Below, one piece after another: positions 7,493 to 15,865 of a DNA stretch of 64,000 bases. The translations under genes and the position numbers were made by a program. The DNA is from Oscillospiraceae bacterium (GTDB lineage: Bacteria; Bacillota; Clostridia; Oscillospirales; Oscillospiraceae): assembly GCA_031261325.1 (NCBI GenBank), contig JAISKH010000067.1, positions 59,171 through 123,170 on the forward strand, read 5' to 3'. Numbering within the stretch: the first letter of the stretch is position 1; the number at the start of each line of letters is the position of its first letter. Under the pieces are notes generated by a model. The model worked only from the letters and a program-made list of their open reading frames with translations, searched no databases and was not told where the DNA came from.

Positions 7493-10400
7493 TTAGGGGT
7501 TTGTGAATGTGGGAACGACCCAAACTTCGTCAAGTACTGCCAACGGCGAGGTGGGTCCAGCGTAGACAGCGTTTGTGACGTCAACGCCCTTGTACTGAAT
7601 TGTCGCATAGTAATGCGTGTCAGGGACAAGAGTCTGGTAATCGGTAAGTGCAGTACCGCTACCGTCAGCGTTGGGTTTCAGCACTATCTTGATATCAGGG
7701 TTCGATGAATCGGTGATGAGGTTATAGCCTATCGCGCTGTAGCCACCATTGTAGAAAACCGATACACGAAGCTCAACCGGAATCTTCAACGCCTTAACCG
7801 CTGTGTTGATAGCTGCGGGCGTGAGTGTTTTCGTTGCTCCACCAGAGACGGTCGGGAAGAATATGTCTCTCAGTAAAGCTTGGTTCAAAGCAATAGGAGT
7901 TGTCGTACCATCGCCATGATACCAACGTGTTGTATCACCACCAGCATCTTTCCATGTGGTGTAACGTCCTGCTGTGTTGCTGTACGGGTAAGCGTTAGCT
8001 GCCGGGTACGAACCAGTGACCGCCGCCGCGTGCGCCTTGAGGACGATTGCGTATGCAACGCCTTGACCGACTTTGCCGCCAATGTCGAGTTCTTGCGCAA
8101 TGGCGTAGAATTCGACTATGTCACCCTTAACAACGTCTGTTGCCGCGTCATATGCACCGTTGTAGAAGAGAACCGGGCTGCCAATGAGCGTGCTGTACGC
8201 CCAGAGCGTTCCGTCTTCAAGGTGCAGGAAGCCCGGTGTGTCTGTGTCTGCAACAACACCCTGCTTCGGTACGATTTTGTCGGCCACGCCGTCATAGTAC
8301 GAAATGATTTGGCCCGCTTCAAGCGTCTTGTCGTTGCTGAACAGAATTTCCTTGTCCGTAACAACGCCGTCAACGAGTGTGCGCACGATGTACCAACGGT
8401 GGTCAACGTCGGAGGAGGTGTTCTGCGGGTTACCGTTTGTCACGATGCCGATTGTCGGTGGTGCCGTGACGACGCCCTTAGCTATGGTGTAGACGTGTGT
8501 AACTGTCGTCGGGGAATCCTTATCGACGATAACCAATGTCGCGTAAGGCTCTTTGATGTCAGCTGTTACGTTTACGCCGTAGATGAATGTCTTGTCGGGG
8601 AAGTTGGTCCAACCGGTTCTGACAGTTGCTCTGCCACCGGCTGCCTGGGTAAGAACTGTCTTGGTGTTTGCATAGTAGGAACCGTTAGCACCGGTACCGG
8701 CAGAGGGATACTTCGTAGAGGTCTGCCAAGCAACGACAGGACCCGCGGAGTACGTTCCGGCTATCGGACGACCGACTGTAACGTCTTTCTGCTCGAACAC
8801 TTCAGCTGTAATCAGCTTGGAGAGCGAGTAGGTTCCGTTGTCGTTGACAACATAGGAGAACCAGTGGTCAACGTATGCGTTGTTGTCGCTCCAGACGCCA
8901 TCTTCGACTTGTCCTGCAACTGCGTTAATGTCGTCTTGCTTTTTAACGCCCCAGTAGTCAGTACCGGAAGGTGCCTTACCACTGATGATGTCTGTCAGCG
9001 TCGCTGTCGTTGTCAGCGATGCGGGGTTACCTTGCGGGTAGAACACTTTGCCGTCGCCGCTTATCGGGAGGTCAATGATAAGCGCTTCGCCTGTTGCGAG
9101 GATAACGGACAGCTTCGCGTCCTTCGCGGTCCATGCGTTGCCGTCAGAGAACTTCGCGGCACGGACATAGAGGTAGTTCAGGTCGCCGGCACGTGTAACT
9201 GTGCTGTTGTAGCCGATGACTGCGCCCTGGTCATTCAAGAACAGGTTTACGTCTTTGCCCCATGTGAGTTGCGCAACGCTCGTTACGAGTTTGTACCAAA
9301 CCGCAACTGCTGTGTAGGTCTTGCCTTCAGCCGTCAGGGTAAGCGGCTTGCTCGTCTGCGAACCGGTTACGCTTGTGAGCTTCGTGGTAATGCTCTCGGC
9401 CTTATAGGACTTCAGGATTGAGTTGTAGTTGTAGTCAGCAGCCTTGGTGAAGTCGCCTGTAGCGAGGTCTGTCGGCAAGGCACCGACCTGTGTGCCAACG
9501 GGATACAACGCCGGAACGATTACGATGTAATCATCTTTGGCATAGGATGTGCCCGTGGGCGGAATGAACGACTGCGTGTAAGTCGTAGGCTCGACCGCTG
9601 TGTTGTCATACGAACCGTCTGCTTTGTTCGCTTTGTTCCATACTCTGTAGGTTGTGCCATACGGAGAGGCCGACACTACCTGCGCGAGCATTTCGTGCAG
9701 CTTGATAACCTTGTCAATCAGACCATCAGCGTCAGAGTCAACGAGGTATACATAGGTGCCAAGGTCGTTAGTCGGGGTAAGACCGTAGGGGCCAAGTGCC
9801 AAGTAGTTGAACGGAACCGAATACGGACCGGTAAGGTCGGTGTAGTCCACTTTCGCCGTCTTAAGACCGTTGTCATAGATGTCAATTCCGGCAAGCGGGT
9901 CATTGATGACGTTGCTCTGTGCGTCTTTGGTAACAAGTCTCTTGTTCCAAGAGTACTTCGTGAGCGAGGAACCGGAGGCGTATGCCGCGGTTACTGCAAA
10001 CTCATCGACGATAACGTCATGCTGGTACCAACCGGTGATTTGGGTCTTGTTCTTGTACCAGTTCACGCCCTCAAAGCCGAGACCGTTAGCGGTTTCAACA
10101 TAGCCAAGTCCGAAGTTTTCGGAACCGAGCGTCGCCCAGTCCTTTTCTTCCTTGTTGTTGTTACCTGTGTTGAAGATGCTGTCGTACTTGTACAGGTACT
10201 CGCCGAGGAGCGCGTTGTACGAAACCAGATAAGGCTTGTACAGAGCGTTCAGCGTGTACTGGGCTGCCTCTTCGCGCTTTGCAGCTTCGGAGAAGTCAAC
10301 ACCGACAACGCCTGTGTACAGACCGTACTGCGTGCCGAGGACGATTGTGTTCAGTTCCCAAGAGGGACCGACGAACTCGCCCTTTGCGCCGTAACCGACT

Positions 10401-10846
10401 GCGCCGAGGAGCATCTTTACATACTGGGTGCCTGTGACGTTACCATCGGGGTCGAAGGTGCCGTCGCCGTTACCGTTTATGTAACCCTTCTCAACGCCGT
10501 ACTCGATGTACGGGTTTGCCCAGCTGATGCCTTCCACGTCTGTGAAAGAGCTGGCGCGATTTGTGAGCTTATCCGCTGCCGCTTTACCAAGCGCAACGTA
10601 AGCGATAAGCTTTGCGGACTCTGCGCGGGTCAGGTTGTTCTGCGCGCCGAAGTTCGCGTTCTCATCACCCTTGGTGATACCAAGTACGGTGATGACGTCA
10701 ACAGCTTCGAGGTACTTCGCCGAGATGGTGTCTTTGTCGGCGTAGTCCGCGAGACTCTTGACTTCCGCTGCGCCCGCGACTACTATCAGGCTCATTGCCA
10801 TGACAATAGCGAGTGCGAGGCAGAGGACTTTTCTGAGACTCTTCAT
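7493..10846 (-). CDS. SLH-domain surface protein, probable S-layer subunit
   Basis: A 1117-residue exported protein. It starts MKSLRKVLCLALAIVMAMS, a signal peptide ending near AGA. SLH domains follow at about residues 33-85 and 97-152, with a weaker third near 180-205. The remaining 900 residues are Thr/Ser/Tyr/Val-rich, beta-type sequence with few charges, as in self-assembling S-layer proteins. Codon use differs from neighbouring genes: it avoids the GCG-heavy pattern and is less GC-rich, as expected of a very highly expressed gene. It has a GGAGGAAG ribosome site, a strong promoter at 11083-11112, a leader of about 230 nt and a strong terminator. The role as main S-layer protein is inferred from these features. 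Confidence 0.85.
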   Translation of the reverse strand: MKSLRKVLCLALAIVMAMSLIVVAGAAEVKSLADYADKDTISAKYLEAVDVITVLGITKGDENANFGAQNNLTRAESAKLIAYVALGKAAADKLTNRASSFTDVEGISWANPYIEYGVEKGYINGNGDGTFDPDGNVTGTQYVKMLLGAVGYGAKGEFVGPSWELNTIVLGTQYGLYTGVVGVDFSEAAKREEAAQYTLNALYKPYLVSYNALLGEYLYKYDSIFNTGNNNKEEKDWATLGSENFGLGYVETANGLGFEGVNWYKNKTQITGWYQHDVIVDEFAVTAAYASGSSLTKYSWNKRLVTKDAQSNVINDPLAGIDIYDNGLKTAKVDYTDLTGPYSVPFNYLALGPYGLTPTNDLGTYVYLVDSDADGLIDKVIKLHEMLAQVVSASPYGTTYRVWNKANKADGSYDNTAVEPTTYTQSFIPPTGTSYAKDDYIVIVPALYPVGTQVGALPTDLATGDFTKAADYNYNSILKSYKAESITTKLTSVTGSQTSKPLTLTAEGKTYTAVAVWYKLVTSVAQLTWGKDVNLFLNDQGAVIGYNSTVTRAGDLNYLYVRAAKFSDGNAWTAKDAKLSVILATGEALIIDLPISGDGKVFYPQGNPASLTTTATLTDIISGKAPSGTDYWGVKKQDDINAVAGQVEDGVWSDNNAYVDHWFSYVVNDNGTYSLSKLITAEVFEQKDVTVGRPIAGTYSAGPVVAWQTSTKYPSAGTGANGSYYANTKTVLTQAAGGRATVRTGWTNFPDKTFIYGVNVTADIKEPYATLVIVDKDSPTTVTHVYTIAKGVVTAPPTIGIVTNGNPQNTSSDVDHRWYIVRTLVDGVVTDKEILFSNDKTLEAGQIISYYDGVADKIVPKQGVVADTDTPGFLHLEDGTLWAYSTLIGSPVLFYNGAYDAATDVVKGDIVEFYAIAQELDIGGKVGQGVAYAIVLKAHAAAVTGSYPAANAYPYSNTAGRYTTWKDAGGDTTRWYHGDGTTTPIALNQALLRDIFFPTVSGGATKTLTPAAINTAVKALKIPVELRVSVFYNGGYSAIGYNLITDSSNPDIKIVLKPNADGSGTALTDYQTLVPDTHYYATIQYKGVDVTNAVYAGPTSPLAVLDEVWVVPTFTNP

Positions 10847-10935
10847 GTGCTTCCTCCTTAAAATGTTTGCCCCTTGTGAGGGCTTGTTTCCCGCCGCGCC
10901 CGTCTTGCCGGGTTCGGCGGCTTAATTGATTTCGG

Positions 10936-10964
10936 TTGACATTCGGCGATTTGCGGGTTATACT
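10936..10964 (+). promoter_or_regulatory. Near-consensus promoter antisense to the S-layer leader
   Basis: TTGACA, 17-bp spacer, TATACT on the plus strand. Transcription from about 10971 would run opposite to the S-layer mRNA leader. No gene starts downstream before tRNA-Leu, which has its own promoter. Confidence 0.6.
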
Positions 10965-11082
10965 TGAGGTTGAGCTTTGGTGGTTGTCCGTTCTCATTCG
11001 GCTCTTCACGTGCTCTTTCTCGCGCTTATCCGCTCGCTGCCGATGCAGCCGAACGCAGGGTGTGGGGTGTGATGCTGTTTGA

Positions 11083-11112
11083 ATTATATCCGAGCGGGGG
11101 CGGCTTTGTCAA
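11083..11112 (-). promoter_or_regulatory. Promoter of the S-layer gene
   Basis: Minus strand TTGACA, 18-bp spacer, TATAAT (both boxes perfect). It lies about 235 nt upstream of the ATG. The leader contains GC-rich inverted segments around 10890-10920. The rest of the 10847-11300 gap holds no gene that I can support. Confidence 0.75.
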
Positions 11113-11307
11113 TGGATTTTGTGTTACGGTTATGTTACACAAGAGGTTACAAGCTACTTTCGGCGGTTATCTCACCGATTCGCGGGCACTATGCGTAACT
11201 TCTCGGCGATTATACATTATATATGTTGTGTGCGGCGGGCAAAACTCGGCTCCGGCGGTGGATTTTCGCTCGCGGGCGCGAAATTTGGGTTTGCGGAAAA
11301 TTCGTTG

Positions 11308-11335
11308 TTGACAAACCGCCTGTGTGTGCTATAAT
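11308..11335 (+). promoter_or_regulatory. Promoter of tRNA-Leu
   Basis: TTGACA, 16-bp spacer, TATAAT, 31 nt before the tRNA. Confidence 0.75.
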
Positions 11336-11366
11336 ACCAATTGCGCCGCATGTGGCGCGTCTATAT

Positions 11367-11452
11367 GCGAGAGTGCTGGAATAGGTAGACTGGCATGCTT
11401 GAGGTGCATGTGTCCTACGGATGTGTGGGTTCGAGTCCCATCTCTCGCACCA
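11367..11452 (+). tRNA. tRNA-Leu (GAG)
   Basis: Class II tRNA of 86 nt including an encoded CCA. The acceptor stem GCGAGAG pairs with CTCTCGC, the anticodon stem CATGC/GCATG encloses the loop TTGAGGT (anticodon GAG), a long variable arm follows, and the T arm contains GGTTCGAGTCCC. Confidence 0.95.
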
Positions 11453-11456
11453 ATAG

Positions 11457-11490
11457 TAAAGGCTTTGCTTCGGCAGAGCCTTTATTTTTT
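11457..11490 (+). terminator. Terminator of tRNA-Leu
   Basis: Stem TAAAGGCT..GC/GC..AGCCTTTA with a TTCG loop, then TTTTTT. Confidence 0.85.
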
Positions 11491-11568
11491 GCTTTGTTGC
11501 GGCGGGCGATTGCGTGAGCGGCGGGTAAGCTTGCCGATTTGCACTACTATATATACGGTCAATACGCC

Positions 11569-11597
11569 TTGACAAGCTTGGTTATTTGGTGCATAAT
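11569..11597 (+). promoter_or_regulatory. Promoter of the molybdenum hydroxylase operon
   Basis: TTGACA, 17-bp spacer, CATAAT, about 80 nt upstream of the first gene. Confidence 0.6.
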
Positions 11598-11680
11598 ACA
11601 AATATTGCGGTTAATACCGTGCGCGACTTTGGTTATATTGTTTATTTTAAGCGTTGATGCTGATTAAAAAGGAGTGACCA

Positions 11681-12343
11681 ATGCCTATGGAGACTACACG
11701 AGTGGGGACTTCCCTGAAAACCGCGAGCGAGCAAGCCGCCGCGACGATTGCCGCCATGCCCGCTTACCCCAAATCAATCCGCTGCCCAATATGCCAGCGG
11801 CAATGCTTGACTTATGCCGAGCTTGCCGACCACTACGCCGCGGAGCACCCCGACAGCGTGGCTCCCGTGGCGGTGACGCTCAACGTAAACGGAAAGGCTT
11901 GCGCCCTGATATTCGAGCCGCACCTTACGTTGAAGCATGTCTTGCAGTTTCACCTCGGGCTGACGGGCGCGAAGGAGATGTGCGACAGGGGCGCGTGCGG
12001 CTCCTGCACCGTTATTATGGACGGCAAACCGACGCTCTCCTGTAACATTCTCGCCGCCGAGTGCGAGGGTAAGGTCATACAGACGGTTGAGGGTATTGCC
12101 GTCATTCCCAAGTGGAAGCCGCTGATTGACGCTTACTGCAAGTGGGACGCGATGCAATGCGGGTACTGCACGCCCGGCTTTCTCGTCGCGGCTAAGGTTC
12201 TGCTTGACAGGAACCCGCACCCGACGGAGCAAGAGATAAACGAAGCACTAAGCGGAAATATTTGCATTTGCGGAACGCAGCCCCGCCATTCGCAGGCGAT
12301 ACTTGAGGCGGTGCTGGTTATGGCGGAAGGGAGTGACGGTTAA
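11681..12343 (+). CDS. Molybdenum hydroxylase [2Fe-2S] subunit with N-terminal zinc finger
   Basis: Iron-sulfur (CoxS/XdhC-type) subunit of a xanthine-oxidase-family hydroxylase, passing electrons from the molybdenum site to FAD. The plant-type cluster ligands are in CDRGACGSC plus the Cys of LSC; the second cluster ligands are CGYC and CIC. The usual subunit has about 160 residues; this one has 220. The extra N-terminus (residues 1-60) contains CPICQRQCLTYAELADHYAA followed by EH: a C-X2-C-X12-H-X4-H spacing exactly like a C2H2 zinc finger. The start follows AAAAAGGAGTGACCA. The stop overlaps the next start (TAATG), so translation is coupled. Confidence 0.9.
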   Translation: MPMETTRVGTSLKTASEQAAATIAAMPAYPKSIRCPICQRQCLTYAELADHYAAEHPDSVAPVAVTLNVNGKACALIFEPHLTLKHVLQFHLGLTGAKEMCDRGACGSCTVIMDGKPTLSCNILAAECEGKVIQTVEGIAVIPKWKPLIDAYCKWDAMQCGYCTPGFLVAAKVLLDRNPHPTEQEINEALSGNICICGTQPRHSQAILEAVLVMAEGSDG

Positions 12344-14736
12344 TGCCTGATTACACCGGAGCAAACGGGTTAAGAGAAAATTTCAGAGTCGTCGGCAAGC
12401 CGAACATACCGGGGCTGACGTCTTACGCGATGGCTACGGGCGTGGCTAAATTCGGCGCGGATTTTGTCGTGCCCGACATGCTGTTCGCAAAGATGCTGCG
12501 CAGTCCTTACGCGCACGCGCGGGTTTTGAGTATTGACGCGTCGGACGCGCTCGCGATTCCCGGCGTTGTTGACGTTGTGCTGTGGGACGACCCGATTTTC
12601 AAGGAGATAGGGCAGAATCCAATCGGCGGCAAGCGTCCGACTTATCTGATGAACGAGGCGCATTACGAGGGCGTTGAGGTCGGCGCGGTCGTCGTCGCGG
12701 AGAGCGAGCATTTGTGCGAGGAGGGGTTGCGCGCGCTTAAGGTCGAGTGGGAGCAGCTGCCTTTTATAATCGACCTGAAGCAGGGGCTTGACCCCGAGTT
12801 CCCGAAGATACGCGGTCCCGAATGGGACGAGAGCGAGGGCGACTACATGCCCGGACTGACGACCGTTGACGGACTTACGATTTTGAATCTGCATTACCCC
12901 GACGACCCGCGCAAGGTCGGCAACGTGAGCTGGACGAACAAGATTGACGGCGACATGGACGCGGGTTGGGCGGCGGCGGACTTTATATTGGAATACGACG
13001 TGAATTTGCACGCCGTCGTTTCCCTGTTGCCGAATCCGCCGGCTTCCGTCGCTTGGTGGTTTGACAGCATGTATAACGGTCCCGAGAAAAACCTGCACAT
13101 TGAGGGCGCGGTGCAGCGCAGGGGCGCGATTGCCACGATGTACGGGTTGCCCGACGAAAACGTCGTGCAGGAGGGATTGTTTCAGGGCGGCAAGTACTGC
13201 GACTGGGGGCTGCGCATGTCGCAGGAGATTACCCCGCTGTTGAGCCGTCGGTTCGACAGACCCGTTCGCTGCTGCAACACGCGCGAGGAGACGTTTGACA
13301 TGTGCGTCAATGAGCGGCTGCTGCACCTGAAGCTCGGAGTTACCAAGGACGGGCTGATTACGGCGGTGGAGGATAACAGCATCGCCGACCACGGCGCGCC
13401 CGCGTCGTCCGAAATGGGCACGATTTATGACAGGGATTACGACAGCTACTACACGCTTAAATGCGAGAATATCTCGCAGAAGTACACGATTGTGGACTCG
13501 AACCGAGGGTTTATGCACACCTGCGGGCAATTCGTGCCGTACAACTGGGACGCGCTAACCGTCGGGCTTGCCATTCTCGGCGAAAAGCTGGGTAAGGACC
13601 CCGTTGAGCTTGCGAAGCTGAACCTGCACGGTCCCGATTCGCAAAAGGACACGCGACCCGTGCCGAGCTTTGAGGCGTGCCTTGAAGAGGGCAAGAAGCT
13701 TATGGACTGGGAGTGGCACCCCGCGGGAACGAAGCGTCTTGCGGACGGACGGTTGCACGGTACGGCGTTCCGTTACCAGATGTGCCCGCGCCACGCGATG
13801 TTGAGTTACTTCTGCAAGCTTGAATACAGAGACGGTGTTGTCCACTTCCCGACGCAGGGACCTATCGCGGGCTGGTTCGGCACCGAGTGCTTCACGATGA
13901 TAATCGCCGAGGAGCTTGGGCTTGAGTTTGACGATATATCCGTGGATTACGATTATCGCGCGAAGCACACGGACGAGGCGGGCGGCTCCGACGGCGTTAC
14001 GGGTCAGGGCTGGATTGTCAAGGAGTGCGCCAATCTGCTCAAGGCGCGGATACTGGAATCCGCCGCAAAGGAAGCGCAGAAAACGACGACGGGCTTCGGA
14101 CCGTTCGTCATGCCGAAAATGCCGAGTCCGCTGATGGGTTACGCCGCGGAGGACTTGGAGATGATGGACGGCAAGGTGTTCGTGAAGTCCGACCCGTCCA
14201 AGTTCGTTCCGTTCGCGCAGGCGACAAGCGAGACGATAACCGCCGATTACGGCGGCGGCTCGCCCAAGTCCGCTTGGACGACGGGGTTCGGCAGAGTGCT
14301 CGACACGATGAACACCTCTTGGTGCGAGGTCGCGGTGGACGACGAGACGGGCGAGATTGAGATATTGAAGTACGGCATAGTCGCCGACCCGGGCAAGGTG
14401 ATACGCCGCACGTCGCTTGAGAGCCAGATTGACCAGGCGGTGTTCTTCTCCATGGGCTGTCAGCTTTTGGAGGAATATGTGCTTGACCCCGAGACGGGCG
14501 TAAGGCTGAACGCGAATATGATTGATTACAGAAAGCCGACGACGTTGGACGTTCCTATCGTGGGCAAGGAGATTCTGGAGCTGCGCTCCGGCAACGCGGC
14601 TTACGGCGCGTCCGGCATCAGTCACTCGCTGGCAAATTCGCACCTGCTTATCACGGCGATTTACAACGCGACGGGCATATGGATTGACCCGCCCGCAACG
14701 CCCGACAGAGTGCTGAAAGCTCTGGGTAAATGCTGA
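12343..14736 (+). CDS. Molybdenum hydroxylase large (molybdopterin-binding) subunit
   Basis: Catalytic subunit of the CoxL/XdhA family (797 residues). The a/b-hammerhead domain is at about residues 20-130 (KFGADFVVPDMLFAKMLRSP, HARVLSID). The cofactor-binding domains follow (LFQGGKYCDWG in place of the usual GGGFGGK, FDRPVRCCNTREETF, GGSDGVTGQGW). The C-terminal helix region ends ITAIYNATG. The strictly used active-site Glu of the GVGEP/GVGEA motif is not seen; the aligned stretch reads GASGISHS, with His761 at that position. The substrate is unknown; xanthine or CO use would be surprising without that Glu. It is second in an S-L-M gene order. Confidence 0.88.
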   Translation: MPDYTGANGLRENFRVVGKPNIPGLTSYAMATGVAKFGADFVVPDMLFAKMLRSPYAHARVLSIDASDALAIPGVVDVVLWDDPIFKEIGQNPIGGKRPTYLMNEAHYEGVEVGAVVVAESEHLCEEGLRALKVEWEQLPFIIDLKQGLDPEFPKIRGPEWDESEGDYMPGLTTVDGLTILNLHYPDDPRKVGNVSWTNKIDGDMDAGWAAADFILEYDVNLHAVVSLLPNPPASVAWWFDSMYNGPEKNLHIEGAVQRRGAIATMYGLPDENVVQEGLFQGGKYCDWGLRMSQEITPLLSRRFDRPVRCCNTREETFDMCVNERLLHLKLGVTKDGLITAVEDNSIADHGAPASSEMGTIYDRDYDSYYTLKCENISQKYTIVDSNRGFMHTCGQFVPYNWDALTVGLAILGEKLGKDPVELAKLNLHGPDSQKDTRPVPSFEACLEEGKKLMDWEWHPAGTKRLADGRLHGTAFRYQMCPRHAMLSYFCKLEYRDGVVHFPTQGPIAGWFGTECFTMIIAEELGLEFDDISVDYDYRAKHTDEAGGSDGVTGQGWIVKECANLLKARILESAAKEAQKTTTGFGPFVMPKMPSPLMGYAAEDLEMMDGKVFVKSDPSKFVPFAQATSETITADYGGGSPKSAWTTGFGRVLDTMNTSWCEVAVDDETGEIEILKYGIVADPGKVIRRTSLESQIDQAVFFSMGCQLLEEYVLDPETGVRLNANMIDYRKPTTLDVPIVGKEILELRSGNAAYGASGISHSLANSHLLITAIYNATGIWIDPPATPDRVLKALGKC

Positions 14737-14770
14737 TGACGGAGCTTAAATTTCAGGTAAGGAGGCAGTT

Positions 14771-15742
14771 ATGAGAGCTTTTAACCATATTAACGCGGCG
14801 ACGCTTGACGGGGCTTCCGACGCGCTGAAGCGTGGCGGCGCCGTGGCTCTCGCGGGCGGCGGCGACCTGCTCGGTGCGCTTAAGGACGACATTTTCCCGA
14901 CATATCCCAAGACCGTCGTCAACCTCAAGTCAATCCCCGAGCTGGAGTACATCACGGCGGAGGGCGACACGCTGAAAATCGGCGCGCTGACGACGCTTGC
15001 CGACATTGCGCGCAGCTCCGTTGTTACGGAGAACGCGGACATTCTCGCGCTCGCGGCGGGGCGCGCGTCGTCGCCGTCCCTGCGGGAGACGACGACTATC
15101 GGCGGGAACCTATGCCAATTGCCGCGCTGCTGGTATTTCAGGAAGCTGAACAACCGCTTCGACTGCGCGCGCAAGGGCGGCGACAGGTGCTTCGCCGTGA
15201 CGGGCGACAACAGGTATCACTCGGTGTTTGGCGGAGCGGTGTTTGAGACGGCTCCCGGCGTGAAGCGGACGTGCGTCGCCGTCAATCAGGGCGACCTCGC
15301 GCCCGTGCTGACCGTTCTGGGCGCAAAGCTGAAGACGACGGAGCGGGTGATTGACGCGGGCGATTTCTTCGGCGTCGGCGTGTTGACCGCGACCGTATTG
15401 AATTGCGGCGAGATTTTGACGGAGATTCAGATACCGATAAACGGCGCGCGCAAAAGCCGTTACAAGCGTTTCGCGTTCCGCAAGAGCATAGACTTTCCCG
15501 TTATCAACCTCGCGATTTCCGTTGACGGGGAGAATAATTACCGCATATGTCTCGGCGGCGTCGCGCCCGTGCCGTACATTGCGGCGCAAGCCGAAACGCT
15601 GCTGGCAGGGCGCGCGATAACGGAGGAGCTTGCCGAAAAGGCGGGGCTTGCCGCCGCGGAGGGCGCAAAGCCATATGAGGCGAACTCCTACAAGGTGCAG
15701 CTTATTAAGACGCTCGTCAAGCGGGAATTGCTCGCGTTTTAG
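14771..15742 (+). CDS. Molybdenum hydroxylase FAD subunit with [4Fe-4S]-type loop
   Basis: FAD-binding (CoxM/HcrB-type) subunit of 323 residues. FAD motifs are AGGGDLLG and TIGGNLCQ. Directly after these comes an insertion with four cysteines (CQLPRCWYF, RFDC, GGDRC). This matches the extra loop of 4-hydroxybenzoyl-CoA reductase beta subunits, which carries an additional [4Fe-4S] cluster. That points to a low-potential, possibly reductive enzyme on aromatic or heterocyclic substrates; this is inference. It has a GGAGG ribosome site and ends at the operon terminator. Confidence 0.88.
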   Translation: MRAFNHINAATLDGASDALKRGGAVALAGGGDLLGALKDDIFPTYPKTVVNLKSIPELEYITAEGDTLKIGALTTLADIARSSVVTENADILALAAGRASSPSLRETTTIGGNLCQLPRCWYFRKLNNRFDCARKGGDRCFAVTGDNRYHSVFGGAVFETAPGVKRTCVAVNQGDLAPVLTVLGAKLKTTERVIDAGDFFGVGVLTATVLNCGEILTEIQIPINGARKSRYKRFAFRKSIDFPVINLAISVDGENNYRICLGGVAPVPYIAAQAETLLAGRAITEELAEKAGLAAAEGAKPYEANSYKVQLIKTLVKRELLAF

Positions 15743-15760
15743 GGCGTGGTGTGTTAATTT

Positions 15761-15810
15761 AACGCGCGTCAATTGAGTCGGGTTGCCGACTTGATTGACG
15801 CGCGTTTTTT
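15761..15810 (+). terminator. Terminator of the molybdenum hydroxylase operon
   Basis: Long stem AACGCGCGTCAAT/ATTGACGCGCGTT followed by TTTT. Its right arm overlaps the next gene's promoter. Confidence 0.85.
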
Positions 15811-15820
15811 GTGGTATACT
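15791..15820 (+). promoter_or_regulatory. Promoter of the GH8 gene, inside the preceding terminator
   Basis: TTGATT, 18-bp spacer, TATACT. The -35 box sits in the right arm of the terminator stem. Confidence 0.5.
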
Positions 15821-15865
15821 GACAGCAATTATTATCCGAAAATATTGGGAGGACAGGTGAATTAC

